Origin: an uncultured Christensenellaceae bacterium
GTDB lineage: Bacteria > Bacillota > Clostridia > Christensenellales > Pumilibacteraceae
Assembly (NCBI GenBank): GCA_910587445.1
Contig: CAJULE010000030.1
Coordinates: 1 to 24,909, forward strand
DNA: 24,909 nucleotides
Direction of reading: 5' to 3'
Notes under the pieces: generated by a model
The model's database searches: none
What the model was told of the DNA's origin: nothing
What the model saw: only the letters and a program-made list of their open reading frames with translations
Made by a program: the position numbers and the translations under genes
Shown here: positions 7,553 through 15,106 of the stretch, piece after piece
How positions within the stretch are numbered: position 1 is the stretch's first letter
Layout of the letters: every line of letters begins with the position of its first letter

Positions 7553-8425
7553 CTAATTGCTGTACCAATTCGATATGGCTGTATTTTCGTTTTCGCGAGC
7601 TTTGCTCATATAATCTTCGAAATGAAAGTTTCGCCATTTCTTTCCGTCGAGATTATATAATTTCACGGATTTTATGGTTATCGTAGGCAACGGATTTTTC
7701 CATATGCTATGCGGAGACTCTTCGTTTCTGGGCAGTTCCGCTATGCTTTTAATATGTGAAAGAGTCTGATTGTTTAAAGCCCGTCCGACAACAGTGGGAG
7801 TATAATCCGCCGTGCTGTTTTCTACGCGCGTCTGACAATTTGACTGCGACGACATAAAAAATTGACAAGAGGAATTCAGATAATTGAACGTAAGCATTCC
7901 CTCTTCGCCGTAACGCCCGGCATCCGACGAAGTATCGGCATAAAGTCTGTATCCGAGCTTATTATCCGCGTGATTATCGTAGAACCCTTCCAGATCTGCC
8001 ATGTAATTCTTGTCCTGAGTCTTATAAGTTTGCATGGAAGTGAATTCGCCGAAACGCACCCAACCGTTTTGCGAATCGTAAATTATGGTGCCGTCGAAGA
8101 AGCGATTGCGCGCCAAAAAAATAAAGTTTGTAGCCGCAATAGGACAAGTGTCCTCGTATATTTCGAATTCCAAATTCATGCCGTTGCTGAGCTCTATTTT
8201 TGCCACGGGATTTTTAACGCCGCTGTAAGTACTGCAAGTAAACGGCAGAACAATGGCTGTCACTATAAGAGCCAGCGCGCAAATCAACAGCGGAATAATC
8301 CACCAACCGAATTTTTTCTTCGCCGCAACCTCTGCGACGCCTTCTTCCCGAACTTTCGTCTCTTCCTTATGCCTGAGCTCTTTTCGCTGATTGGCGGTAA
8401 GAGAATACTTTTGCTTTTTACTCAA
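7553..8425 (-). CDS. Membrane-anchored cyclophilin-like peptidyl-prolyl isomerase domain protein
   Basis: A 290-residue protein with a charged cytoplasmic N-terminus (1-40), one membrane segment (41-62) and an extracytoplasmic cyclophilin-like domain (about 73-270). The motif AKIELSNGMNLEFEIYEDTCPIAATNFI matches the family start (K.EL.....AP.T..NF), and SSCQFFMSSQSN corresponds to the SQFFI strand. Where active cyclophilins have FHRV, with the catalytic Arg, this protein reads IIYDSQNGWVRFGEF, so isomerase activity is doubtful. The start is TTG at 8425, with GGAGG about 11 nt upstream inside the end of the previous gene; no ATG fits. It lies 6 bp after the DUF975-like gene. A folding helper for envelope proteins, or a purely binding domain, are both possible. 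Confidence 0.75.
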   Translation of the reverse strand: MSKKQKYSLTANQRKELRHKEETKVREEGVAEVAAKKKFGWWIIPLLICALALIVTAIVLPFTCSTYSGVKNPVAKIELSNGMNLEFEIYEDTCPIAATNFIFLARNRFFDGTIIYDSQNGWVRFGEFTSMQTYKTQDKNYMADLEGFYDNHADNKLGYRLYADTSSDAGRYGEEGMLTFNYLNSSCQFFMSSQSNCQTRVENSTADYTPTVVGRALNNQTLSHIKSIAELPRNEESPHSIWKNPLPTITIKSVKLYNLDGKKWRNFHFEDYMSKARENENTAISNWYSN

Positions 8426-8431
8426 CTATCG

Positions 8432-9739
8432 TTAATCCTCCACTATTTCCACTTCGATTTTTTCCGGAGCAAATTCATCCGATTTTCTTTGACTCTTCGG
8501 CAATTCATTCTTTGCCGGTTCGGGACGATCCCGTTTTTCCGCAATCGGCGGCTTATCAGTCCCGACTTTCCGCCGAGCATCGGCTTTTATATTGTCTTGA
8601 GCAGCAGGTCTCTGCGGGCGTGCTGCCGAAGCGTGAGCGTTTCTCTCCCGTTTGAGCTGCTCGATACGCTGCTTTATAGCGTCCCGAGAATTGGTATTGC
8701 TTTCTGCGGCAACATCTGCGTCTTCATGCTTTTCCTCGACGGGCACGGCGGCTTCCCGAACAGGTTCCGCGTTGACTTCTTCCGCATGATCGGCTTTTAC
8801 ATCGTCGCTCGCAGGCGCTATTATCACAACTTCCGAATCGCTCGGCGCTTCCGAAGGCTCGGAACTTATATTCTCCGGAATTATGACCGTAACTTCCGAA
8901 TCGGAATTATCCTGCACATTAACTATATTCTCCGACTGTTCGCCGCTTATCGACGACACGTCCGCATCCGAAGGAACGCATATGATAGGCTCGTCATTTG
9001 CAACGACTTCGACTGTAACTTCTCCGTCTGCCTGAACGCTTTCCACCTCACCAACCTCGTCCTCGGCGCCGATTTCGGCTGCACAGTCGCATAGAATGCG
9101 CTTATAGAATATCGCCTTACTGCAATTAAAATACGGCAGAACGAAGATAAATCCCAATCCGAGAGTAACAATACAAAGTAAGAACCAACCCAAAAACGAA
9201 AATCCCAGACGCAGATACTGCATTCCGTGTTTTTTCATTATAACAGACGATTTACGCATGGCCTGCAACATACCGATTTTCGGGTCGTTCTTCATGACAT
9301 AATATGTCATTGATGTCTTTATTCCGAATATGACTCCCGGCACTATTGCGAGGCAAGTCAAAACCAATGTCACGAAAAAGCCCAAAAGGCGAGCGAGCAT
9401 TGTCCGAATAAAATTCTTCTTATCGTAACCGCCGAATGAAAAATGCGCCTCTTCGCTCTCGTTTTCCGCCACGAGCAAGAAATACTCGTCCACACTGTAG
9501 GAGAACTGACCGCTCAGACAGAGAGCAAGCAAAAGCAGCAATACACAATATGCGCCGATAATTACGGAAATAAAAATATGAACGCCGACCGCATTAGTCA
9601 AAAAAGCGTAAAAAACCGCCGACAATAAAAGGATATTGACAATAACGAAAAACGCCACGCCATAGGCAGGCATCGCCTTAAATCTATGTGTGGAAAAATG
9701 CAGACTGTTTGCTTCTTTTTTGATTTCGTTAGCTGTCAT
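8432..9739 (-). CDS. DUF975-like membrane protein with a long acidic C-terminal tail
   Basis: A 435-residue protein in two halves. Residues 1-220 hold four hydrophobic segments (about 24-47, 53-76, 116-142, 178-202) and the pattern SVIMKKHGMQYLRLGFSFLGW...LGLGFIFVLPYFNCSKAIFYKRI, which resembles the DUF975 family of unknown function. Residues 221-435 are a soluble, low-complexity tail rich in Glu, Asp, Ser, Val and Ala, with recurring SEV.VI.P segments, a helical RDAIKQRIEQLKRERNA stretch and a basic/proline-rich end. ATG 9739 has GAGGTG 4 nt upstream. That site overlaps the TGA of a 28-codon upstream ORF, suggesting coupling. It probably forms an operon with the cyclophilin-like gene. The tail may be a cytoplasmic interaction platform; this is inference. 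Confidence 0.7.
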   Translation of the reverse strand: MTANEIKKEANSLHFSTHRFKAMPAYGVAFFVIVNILLLSAVFYAFLTNAVGVHIFISVIIGAYCVLLLLLALCLSGQFSYSVDEYFLLVAENESEEAHFSFGGYDKKNFIRTMLARLLGFFVTLVLTCLAIVPGVIFGIKTSMTYYVMKNDPKIGMLQAMRKSSVIMKKHGMQYLRLGFSFLGWFLLCIVTLGLGFIFVLPYFNCSKAIFYKRILCDCAAEIGAEDEVGEVESVQADGEVTVEVVANDEPIICVPSDADVSSISGEQSENIVNVQDNSDSEVTVIIPENISSEPSEAPSDSEVVIIAPASDDVKADHAEEVNAEPVREAAVPVEEKHEDADVAAESNTNSRDAIKQRIEQLKRERNAHASAARPQRPAAQDNIKADARRKVGTDKPPIAEKRDRPEPAKNELPKSQRKSDEFAPEKIEVEIVED

Positions 9740-9747
9740 TACACACC

Positions 9748-9834
9748 TCAAATCTCGACGACCGTGTGACTGCGAACCGATTGTCCGAATGTTGTTCTTA
9801 TAATTCCCGTCGTCGACATGAAGCCTAACCTCAT
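9748..9834 (-). CDS. Possible 28-residue upstream ORF or leader peptide
   Basis: The leader of the DUF975-like gene contains an open frame starting ATG at 9834 (MRLGFMSTTG...) and ending ...SHTVVEI, with TGA at 9748-9750. The stop overlaps the GAGGTG ribosome-binding site of the downstream gene, an arrangement suited to translational coupling. The ATG is 12 nt after the -10 box; a second ATG at codon 6 has GAGG about 9 nt upstream. The same RNA can form an 8-bp stem, TCGACGAC with GTCGTCGA, so a structured leader is an alternative reading. I do not recognise the peptide. Confidence 0.35.
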   Translation of the reverse strand: MRLGFMSTTGIIRTTFGQSVRSHTVVEI

Positions 9835-9846
9835 GCTATCGTTTTT

Positions 9847-9875
9847 ATTATATACCATTTACAAGCAATAGTCAA
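9847..9875 (-). promoter_or_regulatory. Sigma-A promoter of the DUF975/cyclophilin/DUF1614 operon
   Basis: On the minus strand TTGACT (9870-9875), a 17-bp spacer and a perfect TATAAT (9847-9852). It lies 21 bp past the stop of the upstream pseudouridine synthase gene and yields a leader of about 100 nt before the DUF975-like start. Confidence 0.7.
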
Positions 9876-9895
9876 TTATATTTGGCAAATTTGCG

Positions 9896-10717
9896 TTAAA
9901 CTCGAATTACCTTTCCGTTAAGATAGGCAAGTTTACCGTTCAAACCGTCAAACTCCAAACGCACCGCTCGCAATTGCTGGCATTTGAAGTCGAATTTATT
10001 AAGCACTTCCCTGCTTGCATATTTACCGTCGCCGAGAACGGGATGACCCAAAAACGCCGAGTGCGCGCGTATCTGATGCGTTCGCCCCGTAACGAGTTCT
10101 ATTTCCACGTCACTGTAATCGCCGTGCTCTTCCAAAACTTTATATCTCGTCTCTATTCTCTTTCCTTCGCGAACGCTGTCACGGTAAACTTTTACAACAC
10201 TGTTTTTCTCGTCTTTGACAAGGAAGGCAACGGCTGTAAACTCTTTCGATTCGAAAGTGCCGTAAAGCAGCGCACGATAGAACTTTCTGATTTTCCGCTC
10301 TTTAATCGCCTGCATCAAAATATTTTTCGACTCGCCGTCCAGTGCGAGTATTACGAGCCCTTCCGTGTTTCTGTCCAATCTGTGAACCGGAAAAACATCT
10401 CCGCCCATATCGGCTTTCAAAGCGGATACCAGATTATTCTCCGTATCCATGCCCGCAGGTTTGTAGACCACGACAATATTGTCGTCCCTATAGACAACTT
10501 CGACGCACGGAATAGTCAATGAGTTTTGAGGCAAAAAGATATCGACGCGGTCGCCCGAAATCAGACGAACATTCTCCTTTGTTTTTACTCCGTTCACTTT
10601 GATTTCGCCGAGCTTTGCCTGTCTTTTTATGACGTTTGTCCTAAGTCCCACTATATTTTCGGACAAAAATTCAAAAAGGAGTTTTTCGTCGACTTCGTTT
10701 GTAAACTTATATTTCAT
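9896..10717 (-). CDS. RluA-family RNA pseudouridine synthase
   Basis: A 273-residue RluA-type enzyme that isomerises uridine to pseudouridine in rRNA or tRNA; the target cannot be told from sequence. An S4-like N-terminal region (about 1-65, VNGVKTKENVRLISGDRVDIF) is followed by the catalytic domain with VVYKPAGM, the catalytic motif HRLDRNTEGL (Asp 115), and GRTHQIRAHSAFLGHPVLGD, which is typical of the family. GGAG sits 6 nt before ATG 10717. It starts 21 bp after feoB and is probably the last gene of the nrdR-feoA-feoB unit; a unit starting here is not excluded. Confidence 0.9.
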   Translation of the reverse strand: MKYKFTNEVDEKLLFEFLSENIVGLRTNVIKRQAKLGEIKVNGVKTKENVRLISGDRVDIFLPQNSLTIPCVEVVYRDDNIVVVYKPAGMDTENNLVSALKADMGGDVFPVHRLDRNTEGLVILALDGESKNILMQAIKERKIRKFYRALLYGTFESKEFTAVAFLVKDEKNSVVKVYRDSVREGKRIETRYKVLEEHGDYSDVEIELVTGRTHQIRAHSAFLGHPVLGDGKYASREVLNKFDFKCQQLRAVRLEFDGLNGKLAYLNGKVIRV

Positions 10718-10738
10718 GTTGTCTCCGTTTTTGTTTGC

Positions 10739-12868
10739 CTATTTATTCTTACGTTTTGCACAGTCCCGTCCACATTTGCCGCACGAACGACAACCGCCCG
10801 AAACCAATCTTCGCACAGCGATCATCAGAGTCGCAACGAGAATAGAACCGACGCAGACAAGCACTATGCCCCATACCGGGGGCTTAAACATTATCAACAA
10901 TACTCCCGACCAATATACCAAAAGCGATATTACATATGCCACACCGAGTTGCAAGAACAGCCCGAAAAACATATACTTCAAGCCGATTTCCTTTCTCATA
11001 GCGCCGAGAGTGGCTATGCAAGGCGTATATAAAAGCGTAAACGTCATGAATGCAACGGCGGCGGCGCCGGCATACTCCTCCATAAAAATCGCCTCCGGTC
11101 CGCCCAAGCTTGAAATAGATGATATAACTATCTCCTTTGCCACAAGTCCGCTCAAAAGCGAAGTGACTGCTCGCCAATTTCCGAATCCGAGCGGCGCAAA
11201 GCACGGTGCGATAAGGCCTGCGACCGTCTGCAATATGCTTCCGCTGCCGTCGGACACAAACCCTTTAGTCAAAGAAAAATTCGACAAAAGCCATATTATG
11301 ACGTTGAATGCAAATATTACCGTACCCACGCGAATGATATAAACTTTGGCATTGTTTGCGATTATCTGAAAAACGCGTTCGAAAGTGGGCATACGGTACG
11401 GCGGCATTTCCATTATAAACGACAATTTGCCGCTTTTGAGGCGAGAGCCGCTATGCTCCATTATTGCCGCTATAACGATTGCGACAGCAGCTCCGAGAAC
11501 ATACATGGCAAAAACGATCAATGGTCTGCCGTTCAGAAAAAAAGCGCCCGCTATCGCCGTATAAACGGGCAGTCTCGCACTGCAAGACATAAACGGCGTA
11601 AGAAGCACCGTCTTTTTCCTTGTGTTTTCGTCCTCGAGTCCGCGCGCCGTCAAAAGAGCGGTCGCCGAACAGCCGAAGCCCATCAACATAGTAAATACGG
11701 AACGCCCCGACAGTCCTATCTTGCGAAACAATCCGTCGGTCATAAAAGCTACGCGACTTATATATCCGCTGTCCTCGAGAAGGGCGAGAAAAAAGAAAAG
11801 CAACACCACTTGCGGCAAAAACACCAATATTCCGCCCACACCGTTTATTATGCCGTCTCCGATAAGGGCAACCACCCATTTCGGCGCGCCCGCATGAGAT
11901 AGCCACGCTGTAAGCGGACCGCCTATGCAATTCGAAATGAACAACTCGAGCAAATCCGAAAGCCATTTGCCGAGAAAGCCGAATGTCACGACAAATATTG
12001 CCGCCATCAGCAGTAAAAACAACGGCAAAGCCAAGTATTTATTTAAAACAAACCGATCGACAGAGCTCAAACCGCCTTCGCTTTTGTGCTTTTTATCGCC
12101 TTTCGGATCATCCTTAATCGCGCCTTCGGTAAGATAGTCTATATATTCGTAACGCAATTGAGCTACTCTGCCGCTGTAATCGCCGAGCTTTTTAAGCTCC
12201 TCGTTTTGAGCTTTGCTTAAATCAAGTTTTTCCTTGACAAACTCATCGTTTTCAAGGACTTTCAAGCAAGCCCAATCTTTTTTGAGACCGCTGCGTCTAA
12301 GGTTTTCGGATATTATACTTTCCACTTTCGCAAGCGGCAGTTGTTTCAAATACGGCAAAATCGGCTTTGCTTTTTCGGAATCCGCAAAAGAACACACTTC
12401 CGACATAAAAGTGTCCGAGTCGGTCTTGTATTTCGCGCTCATCGGAATCACGCGCACGCCGAGTTCTTTCTCTATTCTCGAAGCATCGAGAACTTTTCCT
12501 TGCTTCTTGAGCTCGTCCATCATATTTACGACGACTACAAGCGGCGCACCGAGCTCGGCAAGTTGCAGAGTCAAATACATATTTCGCACAAGATTGTTGA
12601 CTTCGCAAATGTTGACAACGACATCGTCACTGCCTTCGAGGACCCTATCACGGGCAATCCCCTCTTCGAAGCTGTAGACGCTAAGCGAATACATTCCGGG
12701 CAAATCGGTTACAGTCACCGTCTTACCTTCGTATACAACGGTTTTTTCGATACTGCCGACGGTGACTCCGTGCCAATTGCCGACGTGCTCGAACGAACGA
12801 GTGACGCGATTATACAATGAGGTTTTACCGACGTTCGGATTTCCCGTAAGCGCAACTTTCAATGCCAT
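10739..12868 (-). CDS. feoB: Ferrous iron transporter FeoB
   Basis: A 709-residue Fe(II) transporter. The N-terminal G domain (about 1-170) shows G1 GNPNVGKT (9-16), the FeoB-type GNWHGVTVGS segment, DLPGMYSLS, NMMDELK and SAK, followed by a helical GDI-like region. From about residue 280 a polytopic region holds the two Gate-type repeats (GFGCSATALLTARG, MPPYRMP). The C-terminus carries a cysteine-rich tail (GGCRSCGKCGRDC), common in clostridial FeoB. Length is normal. ATG 12868 overlaps the feoA stop as TGATG; an adjacent GTG at 12871 is an alternative. A putative iron regulator such as Fur is not visible in the operon; the only upstream regulator gene is nrdR. Confidence 0.96.
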   Translation of the reverse strand: MALKVALTGNPNVGKTSLYNRVTRSFEHVGNWHGVTVGSIEKTVVYEGKTVTVTDLPGMYSLSVYSFEEGIARDRVLEGSDDVVVNICEVNNLVRNMYLTLQLAELGAPLVVVVNMMDELKKQGKVLDASRIEKELGVRVIPMSAKYKTDSDTFMSEVCSFADSEKAKPILPYLKQLPLAKVESIISENLRRSGLKKDWACLKVLENDEFVKEKLDLSKAQNEELKKLGDYSGRVAQLRYEYIDYLTEGAIKDDPKGDKKHKSEGGLSSVDRFVLNKYLALPLFLLLMAAIFVVTFGFLGKWLSDLLELFISNCIGGPLTAWLSHAGAPKWVVALIGDGIINGVGGILVFLPQVVLLFFFLALLEDSGYISRVAFMTDGLFRKIGLSGRSVFTMLMGFGCSATALLTARGLEDENTRKKTVLLTPFMSCSARLPVYTAIAGAFFLNGRPLIVFAMYVLGAAVAIVIAAIMEHSGSRLKSGKLSFIMEMPPYRMPTFERVFQIIANNAKVYIIRVGTVIFAFNVIIWLLSNFSLTKGFVSDGSGSILQTVAGLIAPCFAPLGFGNWRAVTSLLSGLVAKEIVISSISSLGGPEAIFMEEYAGAAAVAFMTFTLLYTPCIATLGAMRKEIGLKYMFFGLFLQLGVAYVISLLVYWSGVLLIMFKPPVWGIVLVCVGSILVATLMIAVRRLVSGGCRSCGKCGRDCAKRKNK

Positions 12869-13095
12869 CACACTCTTCCCTTCAAAACAACGAGCGCCGC
12901 CGCATCCTCTCTGAGCGCCACGGTAAAATTACGCAATGATACGAGCACAGTTCCTCCGAGCGGCGCGCGCGTCAGCACGTCCACCTTGGTTTCGGGAGTA
13001 AAACCCATATCGAGCAATCTGCGTCTCTCGTTTCCGTTTCCGCAGATATCCGAAATGGTATATGTTTTTTGCGCTTGCGCATCATTAAGCGTCAT
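12868..13095 (-). CDS. feoA: FeoA, SH3-like cytosolic partner of FeoB
   Basis: A 75-residue FeoA-domain protein that acts with FeoB in ferrous iron uptake. The core motif RRLLDMGFTPETKVDVLTRAPLGGTVLVSLRNFTVALREDAAALV spans most of the protein and is characteristic (LxxMGfxpGt, aPlgGp). GAAGGA lies 7 nt before ATG 13095, within the end of nrdR, and its stop overlaps the feoB start. Length is normal for a stand-alone FeoA. Confidence 0.95.
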   Translation of the reverse strand: MTLNDAQAQKTYTISDICGNGNERRRLLDMGFTPETKVDVLTRAPLGGTVLVSLRNFTVALREDAAALVVLKGRV

Positions 13096-13098
13096 TGA

Positions 13099-13560
13099 TC
13101 ATTCCTTCATCATTTTTTCGAATTCATTTACAAAGTCGACAAAAGTGGTGACGTCGCGGAACTGACGATAGACGGAAGCAAAACGAATGTACGCCACCTG
13201 ATCGAGCTCTTTAAGCTTCATCATAACCATTTCGCCTATCTTTTTCGACGTTATTTCCTGCTCGAGCGTATTAGTAATATCCTTTTCCACGTCGACTACT
13301 ATCTTATCGATATCCTGTATAGCTACGGGGCGTTTTTCACAAGACTTTATAAGTCCGGACTTTATCTTTGACGCATCAAACGGCTGTCTTGTTCCGTCGT
13401 TTTTCACTACGAGAATGGGAGTATGCTCTATTACTTCGTATGTAGTAAATCTTCGACCGCATTTCAAACACTCTCTCCGTCTCCTTATGCTGTTGCCTTC
13501 GTCGGCGGAACGGCTGTCGATCACTTTGCTTTCGGGGAATCCGCAGTACACGCACTTCAT
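13099..13560 (-). CDS. nrdR: Transcriptional repressor NrdR
   Basis: A 153-residue NrdR. It represses ribonucleotide reductase genes when (d)ATP levels are high. The zinc ribbon has Cys 3, 6, 31 and 34 (MKCVYCG...ECLKCGRRF), and the ATP-cone domain follows (residues about 49-139, VVKNDGTRQPFDASKI). Length and motif order are canonical. A strong AGGAGAGG precedes ATG 13560. Only 3 bp separate its stop from feoA, so it heads an operon with the iron transporter and the pseudouridine synthase. No ribonucleotide reductase genes are in the window. Confidence 0.97.
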   Translation of the reverse strand: MKCVYCGFPESKVIDSRSADEGNSIRRRRECLKCGRRFTTYEVIEHTPILVVKNDGTRQPFDASKIKSGLIKSCEKRPVAIQDIDKIVVDVEKDITNTLEQEITSKKIGEMVMMKLKELDQVAYIRFASVYRQFRDVTTFVDFVNEFEKMMKE

Positions 13561-13603
13561 GCTTGTCCTCTCCTGTATGCTTTATTTTATTTACGTCGTT
13601 TCA

Positions 13604-13633
13604 ATTATATAACAAAAACATAGACAAAGTCCA
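13604..13633 (-). promoter_or_regulatory. Candidate sigma-A promoter of nrdR-feoA-feoB
   Basis: On the minus strand TGGACT (13628-13633), an 18-bp spacer and a perfect TATAAT (13604-13609). The -35 is weak. It gives a leader of about 37 nt ending in AGGAGAGG. The site starts 11 bp past the ylmC-like stop, where no clear terminator is seen. Confidence 0.4.
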
Positions 13634-13644
13634 TTGTTTTTGAG

Positions 13645-14154
13645 TCAATTATAATTATTATCGACATAAACGCCAGCGCCGCCGTGCACTTGATCGTCCC
13701 AACGGTGCTGGCAATCGAACAACATACACTTTTCGCACCGATGGTCGCAATTCGGCTCGCCGTGATTTTGCTTTCCGCGTTCGTTATGTCCGAAGTTCTT
13801 CTCTTGAGGAGGAGGCGGCGGAGGAGGCTGGCATGGCTGTTCTTGCGATTTGGGCGGAGGAGCGCATCTCATTCTCTCGTTCTTTCTGTTAGGCGTACCG
13901 CAAAAATCGGTAAGCTCTACGATTATGACGTCCTCGCCTATTTTCTTGATACATTCCCAAGGAATAAATACGTCACGCGATTTAAAGAACATGATCTTCC
14001 TGCTGTAAGGAACTATAATGCCGCAGATCGCACCGCCGTTCGATGAAAAAACAATATCGATAATACGGCCGAGTCTACGCCCGTCCACGGAATTGATGAC
14101 CTCTTTGGCTCTCAATTCGCAATATGATAATTCACCTGTTTCCGTTACAGACAT
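13645..14154 (-). CDS. YlmC/YmxH-type PRC-barrel protein with Pro/Cys/His-rich extension
   Basis: A 169-residue protein. Residues 1-85 form a PRC-barrel of the YlmC/YmxH sporulation family (ELRAKEVINSVDGRRLGRIIDI...VFIPWECIKKIGEDVIIVEL), usually about 80-90 residues in total and commonly next to sigG in Clostridia. Here it continues for about 84 residues: a Cys/Pro stretch, seven prolines (110-116), a His/Asn-rich segment and a cluster CDHRCEKCMLFDCQH (Cys 136, 140, 143, 148; His 138, 150) that could bind zinc. The tail is not part of the family as I know it. The ribosome-binding site is weak; an AT-rich TATATATAAA run lies just before the ATG. It is divergent from sigG. Its role in sporulation is inferred from context. 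Confidence 0.75.
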   Translation of the reverse strand: MSVTETGELSYCELRAKEVINSVDGRRLGRIIDIVFSSNGGAICGIIVPYSRKIMFFKSRDVFIPWECIKKIGEDVIIVELTDFCGTPNRKNERMRCAPPPKSQEQPCQPPPPPPPQEKNFGHNERGKQNHGEPNCDHRCEKCMLFDCQHRWDDQVHGGAGVYVDNNYN

Positions 14155-14177
14155 CTTGCTTTATATATATGCCCGAT

Positions 14178-14184
14178 TTCGACA
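14178..14184. promoter_or_regulatory. Spo0A-box-like site between ylmC-like gene and sigG
   Basis: TTCGACA on the plus strand (TGTCGAA on the minus) is a full match to the 7-bp 0A-box core and is flanked by A/T (ATTTCGACAAAT). It lies in the short divergent intergenic region, about 25-30 bp upstream of each gene's likely core promoter. TCGAC is frequent in this genome, so a chance match is possible. Confidence 0.3.
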
Positions 14185-14211
14185 AATATTGCAATGTACT
14201 TGCTCGACGCG

Positions 14212-14242
14212 GTATAATTTTGCCTTCCATAAGAGCAAAATA
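14212..14242 (+). promoter_or_regulatory. Candidate sigma-F (or sigma-G) promoter of sigG
   Basis: GTATA (14212-14216) matches the forespore -35 consensus GYATA. After a 16-bp spacer, GAGCAAAATA (14233-14242) matches GGNNANANTA at all but the second base. Sigma-F transcribes sigG in B. subtilis, so this is the expected class. The predicted leader is about 40 nt, ending in AGAGGT 7 nt before the ATG. An overlapping sigma-A-like pair, TTGCAA-N18-TATAAT (14189-14218), is an alternative. Confidence 0.5.
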
Positions 14243-14286
14243 CAATTACGCAAAAAAAGCGCACGACGCTGAAAAGAGGTATTACC

Positions 14287-15060
14287 ATGTCTGCAAGAGT
14301 AGAAATCTGCGGTATTAACACTTCTACGCTTCCCAAGCTCTCGCACAAGGAATCGATGGAACTGCTCGATCGCGTCCATTCGGGCGACGAAAGAGCAAGA
14401 GAAGAATTTCTCATGGCGAACATGAGATTGGTTCTGAGTATAGTTCAACGCTTCGGCAGCAAAAAAGAATGTGTGGACGACATTTTTCAAGTAGGCTTTA
14501 TAGGTCTTATAAAAGCAATGGAAAACTTCGACACGTCCCTGAATTTGCGATTCTCCACATATGCCGTGCCCATGATTATAGGAGAGATACGTCGCTTTCT
14601 TAGGGACAGCAATGCCGTGCGGGTAAGCCGTTCCATAAGAGACACCGCCTACAAGGTCTTGCAGACGCGACAGCAACTCGAAGCCGATTCCGTTTCCGAA
14701 GCGTCTCTCGACGACATAGCGCGCGCAATGAATATTCCGCTGGCGGAAGTCGTATATGCGATAGACGCCATATCCGATCCCGTATCGCTTTTCGACCCCG
14801 TATACCATGACGGAAACGAGACGGTAATGATCATGGATCAGATAAGCGACGTTAAAAACAGCGACGAAAAGTGGCTCACGGGAGTTTCCATATCCGAAGC
14901 CATGAGACAACTTTCCGAACGCGAGCGCAAAATTCTCATGCTTAGATTCTATGAGGGAAAAACTCAAATCGAAGTTTCAGAAGAGATCGGCATATCTCAA
15001 GCGCAAGTTTCTCGTCTCGAAAAAAATGCAATAAAAGAACTGAAAAAAAGTATGGATTGA
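14287..15060 (+). CDS. sigG: RNA polymerase sigma-G factor (late forespore)
   Basis: A 257-residue sigma-70 family protein that matches SigG rather than SigF or SigB. The N-terminus VEICGINTSTLPKL corresponds to the SigG-specific VEICGVDTSKLPVL. Region 2 (VDDIFQVGFIGLIKAMENFD, FSTYAVPMIIGEIRRFLRDS), region 3 (RVSRSIRDTAYK, DPVSLFDPVYHDG) and the region 4 helix-turn-helix (TQIEVSEEIGISQAQVSRLEK) are all intact. It directs late forespore transcription. AGAGGT lies 7 nt before the ATG. Unusually, it is on the opposite strand to spoIIGA-sigE and converges on sigE; normally the three are collinear. Confidence 0.97.
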   Translation: MSARVEICGINTSTLPKLSHKESMELLDRVHSGDERAREEFLMANMRLVLSIVQRFGSKKECVDDIFQVGFIGLIKAMENFDTSLNLRFSTYAVPMIIGEIRRFLRDSNAVRVSRSIRDTAYKVLQTRQQLEADSVSEASLDDIARAMNIPLAEVVYAIDAISDPVSLFDPVYHDGNETVMIMDQISDVKNSDEKWLTGVSISEAMRQLSERERKILMLRFYEGKTQIEVSEEIGISQAQVSRLEKNAIKELKKSMD

Positions 15061-15061
15061 G

Positions 15062-15091
15062 TAAAGCGTCCGATTTATGTCGGACGCTTTA
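15062..15091 (+). terminator. Hairpin immediately after sigG (probable terminator)
   Basis: A perfect 12-bp inverted repeat, TAAAGCGTCCGA with TCGGACGCTTTA, encloses a 6-nt loop and begins 1 bp after the sigG stop. It ends in TTTAT without a longer T-tract, so it may act weakly, and it could work in either direction between the convergent sigG and sigE genes. Confidence 0.6.
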
Positions 15092-15106
15092 TCGATAGTG
15101 TTATGA

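Noticed and set aside
7862..9094. 410-codon open frame on the plus strand opposite the DUF975-like and cyclophilin-like genes
   Set aside because: It is antisense to two genes with clear domains and membrane segments, has no ribosome-binding site, and its predicted protein shows no recognisable motif. The skewed codon use of the real genes opens this mirror frame.
14189..14218. Sigma-A-like promoter TTGCAA-N18-TATAAT before sigG
   Set aside because: Possible, but it overlaps a better-fitting sigma-F-type promoter that matches the known control of sigG; kept only as an alternative.
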